Assembly: GCF_024054565.1 (NCBI RefSeq)
Contig: NZ_JAMXLR010000058.1
Span: 1-64,000 of the forward strand
Reading direction: 5' to 3'
DNA length: 64,000 nucleotides
From: Aeoliella straminimaris
Lineage (GTDB): Bacteria > Planctomycetota > Planctomycetia > Pirellulales > Lacipirellulaceae
This document shows positions 60,784-64,000 of this stretch, one piece after another. Position 1 is the first letter of the stretch. The number at the start of each line of letters is the position of its first letter. Both the position numbers and the translations under genes were made by a program. Below the pieces are notes generated by a model that ran no database searches, was not told the origin of the DNA, and saw only the letters and a list, made by a program, of their open reading frames with translations.

Positions 60784-61497
60784 TTATCGCTGGGCCGATC
60801 CACTGATGGGCGCGACCCAGGCGTCGCCCCAGATGGTCAGCTGATCGGCAACGCCAATCGCGCCGAACGCCTTGGAGAACGGCTCGATACCGTAGTCTGT
60901 TTGTTTGATACGAAATCCACCACGGACGTGCTGCCAGCCTTTGACCATCTCGACTTCCACCAGGAACTCGATGGGCCGAGTAATCTTCTGCAGAGTGAAT
61001 TCGCCTTTGAGCACGTACTGCGGCAGTCCCCGCTTGCTGGGCTTGGCGGCCTTCTCGGCCGAATGCACCTTGAATGTCGCCGTAGGATACTTATCGACGT
61101 TCAACACCTTGTCGCCCAGCATGTTATCGGTCACTTGCTGCTGGGTCGACTGCGACAAAGTGCCCTCCAAGCCGACGTACTTTCGAGCAGCATCTGTGTC
61201 GGCCTGAAACGAAGCCATGTCGAACACAATCTCTCCCGCCTTGTTGGTGGCTCCCAATTCGAGGTGACCGCTGGCGAGATTGCCAACCACACCATGTTCA
61301 TGACCGAGGCCCGTTTTACCTACCAGGGTATAAACATGACTCGACGCCAGGTATAAATCACCCGGCTGGTACTGTTTCTGCTTTGACTTTGCTTGCTGCG
61401 AAGAGGCGGTCCTGGTGTGCTGCGCTACGACCGGAGTGGCAGGCAACACTGCAGTGATGAAACACAGCAGCACCATACGACAAGTAGACTTCAGCAT
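60784..61497 (-). CDS. YceI-family periplasmic lipid-binding protein
   Basis: 237 residues from ATG 61497, preceded by AGGAAGGA at 61502-61509; an earlier in-frame ATG would include that box. The signal peptide ends VVAQ. The body is the YceI lipocalin-like barrel (VYTLVGKTGLGHEHGV, TFKVHSAEKA, IEFLVEVEMV, WGDAW). Known YceI proteins hold polyisoprenoids or other long-chain lipids. As first gene of the left operon it may carry a lipid-like intermediate or product in the periplasm. A perfect TATAAT box lies 51 bases upstream. Confidence 0.85.
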   Translation of the reverse strand: MLKSTCRMVLLCFITAVLPATPVVAQHTRTASSQQAKSKQKQYQPGDLYLASSHVYTLVGKTGLGHEHGVVGNLASGHLELGATNKAGEIVFDMASFQADTDAARKYVGLEGTLSQSTQQQVTDNMLGDKVLNVDKYPTATFKVHSAEKAAKPSKRGLPQYVLKGEFTLQKITRPIEFLVEVEMVKGWQHVRGGFRIKQTDYGIEPFSKAFGAIGVADQLTIWGDAWVAPISGSAQR

Positions 61498-61547
61498 CAC
61501 TATTCCTTCCTGCTTCCTTGCTAAGTTGGAGTTCACACGAAGGGCGA

Positions 61548-61553
61548 ATTATA
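61548..61553 (-). promoter_or_regulatory. -10 box of the left (YceI) operon
   Basis: Perfect TATAAT on the minus strand, 51 bases before the YceI start. No good -35 element is seen at the right distance, so an activator may be needed. Confidence 0.45.
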
Positions 61554-61622
61554 GAAGCAATGTAGCGACCGCCCTAGGGCAACCACGACAAATCCCACTG
61601 CGGTACGCCGCGCGTTTAGTAA

Positions 61623-61637
61623 TGAGACAACGTCTCA
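61623..61637. promoter_or_regulatory. Perfect 15-bp palindrome in the divergent control region
   Basis: TGAGAC-AAC-GTCTCA, two exact 6-base arms with a 3-base spacer. It lies between the two divergent operons, 70 bases upstream of the left -10 box and 25 bases before a TTGACA on the plus strand (61662-61667). A likely operator for a dimeric repressor that controls both directions; no regulator gene is visible in the window. Confidence 0.45.
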
Positions 61638-61730
61638 GCTCATAGCGATTTGCGACTTGCCTTGACAATTGACCGATCAACTCGGAGATTGCTCAATGAC
61701 ACACACCGCCCGACTTGGAGAACCGTGCAA

Positions 61731-62441
61731 ATGCCTGCAGGAAAGAGGCACTTACTACCTGAAAAAATGGACGACCCAGCACTCGATCGTTCGCAGCACA
61801 TACATGCCTTGAAAGGTCTTGAGCGAATCAACTCCTGGAGTCGGACAGCAACAATTTTGTGGCGAGCGATTTCGCTCATCGCTAGCGAGAGAACGTTTCG
61901 ACCGATTCGAGTACTCGATATTGCCTGCGGTGGTGGCGATCTGGCAATCCGACTTGCTCGCATTGCTAAACGGGAAGGCGTAGAAGTCGAGGTACATGGA
62001 TGCGATATTAGTCCCACAGCCACGGCGCACGCTTCGGTCGTCGCACAACGTGAAGGCATCGCACGAAGTCAGTTTTTCGTATACAACGTGCTGGAACAGC
62101 CATTGCCCGATGGTTACGATGTGATTACTTGCACGCTATTCCTGCATCACTTGGAGGATGGTCAAGTCATCGCGCTGCTGCAGGACATGTCCCGGGCTGC
62201 CCGCTACGCGGTCTTGGCCGACGACTTGATTCGCACCAGGGTAGGATACTGGCTCGCGCACCTGGGGTGTCGTGTGCTGTCGCGTTCACCTGTGGTGCAC
62301 TACGATGGCCCTGCTTCGGTACGGGGCGCGTATACTGTCGCCGAAGTTGAGAAGTTGGCCCTGCAGGCTGGTCTCTCCGGAACTCGATTCCAAAAGCACT
62401 GGCCCGAGCGGTATCTCATGAGCTGGAAGAAGGCCGTTTGA
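61731..62441 (+). CDS. Class I SAM methyltransferase in the type III polyketide operon
   Basis: 236 residues from ATG 61731, with GGAG 10 bases upstream; an ATG at 61767 is an alternative. Motif I is VLDIACGGGDLAIRLA, followed by VHGCDISPTATAHA and VITCTLFLHHL. The C-terminus (AGLSGTRFQKHWPERYLMSWKK) is typical of small UbiE-like methyltransferases that precede an FAD oxidoreductase and a type III polyketide synthase in many bacteria. Its TGA shares one base with the ATG of the next gene, so translation is coupled. It probably methylates the ring of the polyketide. Confidence 0.85.
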   Translation: MPAGKRHLLPEKMDDPALDRSQHIHALKGLERINSWSRTATILWRAISLIASERTFRPIRVLDIACGGGDLAIRLARIAKREGVEVEVHGCDISPTATAHASVVAQREGIARSQFFVYNVLEQPLPDGYDVITCTLFLHHLEDGQVIALLQDMSRAARYAVLADDLIRTRVGYWLAHLGCRVLSRSPVVHYDGPASVRGAYTVAEVEKLALQAGLSGTRFQKHWPERYLMSWKKAV

Positions 62442-63604
62442 TGCAGTCGACTTCAAGCTGGGATGCGATAGTGATTGGCGCTGGGCCAGCGGGTGCCGTG
62501 TCGGCGTTTCTGCTTGGTCGCCAAGGCCTACAAGTTCTACTGGTAGAGTCAAAGCGGTTTCCACGCACCAAGGCGTGCGGTGGGTGCCTAAACCCACGGG
62601 CGATTACTGCACTCACTTCGCTTGGGCTTGGTGATACGCTCGGTGGCTGCTGTGGCGAATCGTTCGACCGCATCCGCCTTCACCACGCACGCAAGTGCGC
62701 CGAAGTTCCGCTCCCGAGCGGCATGAGCATCACACGAACCACCTTCGACTCTGCACTCGTCGAGGCAGCCATTGCTGCAGGAGCAGAGTTTGTCTCCGAA
62801 GCGAAGTGCCAGGTACTGCCCCGCGTTGATCGATCGAGTCGGACCATCCGGTGGAGTTCGACAAACGGTGCCAACTTCACGGCTACCGCGCCCATAGTAC
62901 TAGCGTGTGATGGACTGGGGCATCCGTCGCTTCACGAACTGCCTGAGTTTGAATCGACCATCGCGCCAAACTCCCGCATCGGACTGGGCACGGTCATCGC
63001 ACGGGATGGGGCGGCCGACAGTCTGCCGCATCACTGCATCACCATGGCTGTTGGCAACAGCGGCTACGTGGGCTTGGCGCACGCCGAGAACGGTCGAGTG
63101 AGCTTGGCTGCTGCCATCTCTCCGCTGGTCCTTAGCAGCGGCACCTCCCCCACAACGGTTCTGCAACAGATACTTCACTCGGCCGGGATTGACCAAACCT
63201 TGATCGACGCCATCGAAGCGGTCCGCGGAACGCCGCCGATCACCCAGCGCGCCAATGCTGTGGCCGGCGAGCGACTGTTTCTTGTTGGCGATGCGGCAGG
63301 CTACGTCGAACCGTTTACCGGCGAAGGTATGGCTGCGGCCATTGAAGGCGCTTCACTCGCTGCACCACTTGCATTCGAGGCGGCACGGCAGTGGAGGCCG
63401 GAGCTCGCCGACCATTGGCGTCGCCAGTACGCACGCTCGATCCGCTCGCGACAACTCGCCTGTCGCAGCATAGCCTGGCTAGTCCGCCACCCTCAGGCTC
63501 TGCGGTGGAGCCTCGCCGCACTAGCCGCCCAACCACGTATCGGGACGACGATCGGTCGGTGGATCGGCCGCAGCCAAATCCAACAGGAACAACACACCAC
63601 ATGA
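62441..63604 (+). CDS. FAD-dependent oxidoreductase (geranylgeranyl reductase/monooxygenase-like)
   Basis: 387 residues. N-terminal FAD motif VIGAGPAGAVSAFLLGRQG, the ESKRFPRTKACGGCL segment, and the second FAD motif RLFLVGDAAGYVEPFTGEGMA. This is the geranylgeranyl-reductase / aromatic-hydroxylase branch. Next to type III polyketide synthases such proteins oxidise or hydroxylate the phenolic product. It overlaps the upstream methyltransferase by 1 base and the downstream synthase by 4 (ATGA). Confidence 0.85.
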   Translation: MQSTSSWDAIVIGAGPAGAVSAFLLGRQGLQVLLVESKRFPRTKACGGCLNPRAITALTSLGLGDTLGGCCGESFDRIRLHHARKCAEVPLPSGMSITRTTFDSALVEAAIAAGAEFVSEAKCQVLPRVDRSSRTIRWSSTNGANFTATAPIVLACDGLGHPSLHELPEFESTIAPNSRIGLGTVIARDGAADSLPHHCITMAVGNSGYVGLAHAENGRVSLAAAISPLVLSSGTSPTTVLQQILHSAGIDQTLIDAIEAVRGTPPITQRANAVAGERLFLVGDAAGYVEPFTGEGMAAAIEGASLAAPLAFEAARQWRPELADHWRRQYARSIRSRQLACRSIAWLVRHPQALRWSLAALAAQPRIGTTIGRWIGRSQIQQEQHTT

Positions 63605-64000
63605 CCACTTCGATCCTCGGCATCGGCTTGGCTTTGCCCGAGCATTCAATCAGTCAAGCGGACGCAGCTGCCTGCGCGGTGGCCAGCTGCGTGGCCACGG
63701 AGAAGCAGCGGCAACTTGCCCCGCGGCTCTACCAGCGGTCGGGCGTGCAGTCGCGGCATAGCGTCTTACTGAATTCGTCCACTAACGGCGACCCCGCCTC
63801 GCAAACGTACTATGCTCCCTCCGACGCCGAGCAGCCCTTGGGCCCCAGCACGGCGGAGCGAATGCAGACTTACCGCGACAAATCGGGAGAGCTCGCCTGC
63901 CGAGCTGCCGGTGATTCCCTCACTAACTCGAAGACTTCGCCCGAGGCAATTACCCATCTGGTGACGGTGTCATGTAGTGGGTTCGAGGCACCGGGCTTCG
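63601..64000 (+). CDS. Type III polyketide synthase (chalcone/stilbene synthase family), N-terminal part
   Basis: Starts at ATG 63601 (ATGA overlap with the preceding gene) and runs off the window after 133 codons. The product begins MTTSILGIGLALP and shows the thiolase-fold landmarks LYQRSGVQSRH, STAERMQTYRD and LVTVSCSGFEAPGF, typical of bacterial type III polyketide synthases. The catalytic cysteine lies beyond the edge. It would condense malonyl units onto an acyl starter to give phloroglucinol-, resorcinol- or pyrone-type products. Co-transcribed with the methyltransferase and FAD enzyme. Confidence 0.88.
   Translation, partial: MTTSILGIGLALPEHSISQADAAACAVASCVATEKQRQLAPRLYQRSGVQSRHSVLLNSSTNGDPASQTYYAPSDAEQPLGPSTAERMQTYRDKSGELACRAAGDSLTNSKTSPEAITHLVTVSCSGFEAPGF

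Overview
The window comes from a planctomycete, most likely a member of the Pirellulales. The evidence is a combination of family traits. Three secreted proteins end in a dockerin-like domain plus a PEP-CTERM tail. Two giant surface proteins start with a basic segment followed by an LESR/LEDR-type motif. There is a Cys-rich secreted protein with DDYCRKPLP repeats and a BBP7-type outer-membrane barrel. The 23S-5S rRNA unit stands alone, without a 16S gene in front of it. All product names below rest on reading motifs by eye; no database search was possible.

Layout. 1-2213 (+): end of an OPA-family transporter, a nucleotidyltransferase and a MetE-like zinc methyltransferase, with the last two overlapping. 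2829-10310: a SecD-head lipoprotein, a P-loop/pentapeptide-repeat protein, a Deg-type protease, an M64 metallopeptidase and a PLP enzyme of the ACC deaminase/D-cysteine desulfhydrase family, with two gene relics. 11001-13900 (-): two exported dockerin/PEP-CTERM proteins that share an 88% identical 161-bp segment. 14042-17776 (-): a free-standing 23S-5S rRNA unit with a promoter, a boxA, a perfect 17-bp processing stem and a terminator. 17966-22539: a membrane protein, a tandem-GGDEF diguanylate cyclase facing a REC-PilZ effector, and the outer-membrane barrel. 22712-31873: two giant surface proteins (one carries thioredoxin and cyclophilin domains), YkvA, SlyD and a cardiolipin synthase. 32064-35050 (-): a cluster of fourteen tRNAs or tRNA-like sequences, several non-canonical, interrupted by a small methyltransferase gene, by imperfect-palindrome spacers and by an 868-base structured gene-less stretch.

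35149-53786 is dominated by a complete nitrate assimilation cluster (+). It holds an ABC transporter (nrtABCD), a GAF protein, a DmsB-DmsC-type electron carrier, a molybdopterin nitrate reductase, a siroheme nitrite reductase, an Fe-S/flavin reductase, a globin, an NtrC-like regulator and a histidine kinase with a NarX/PilJ-type sensor motif. A sigma-54-type promoter and an NtrC-like palindrome lie in front of it. Nitrate would be imported, reduced to nitrite and then to ammonium. The membrane DmsC-like subunit and the Fe-S/FNR protein are the probable electron donors, and the globin probably deals with nitric oxide.

53873-64000: a Cys-rich protein, a NodT-type outer-membrane factor, a phage terminase relic, and two divergent operons that look like a type III polyketide cluster. 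The left operon (-) is YceI, a SAM methyltransferase, an ICMT-like membrane methyltransferase and an MMPL transporter. The right operon (+) is a SAM methyltransferase, an FAD oxidoreductase and a type III polyketide synthase that runs off the window. A perfect 15-bp palindrome between the operons is a likely operator.
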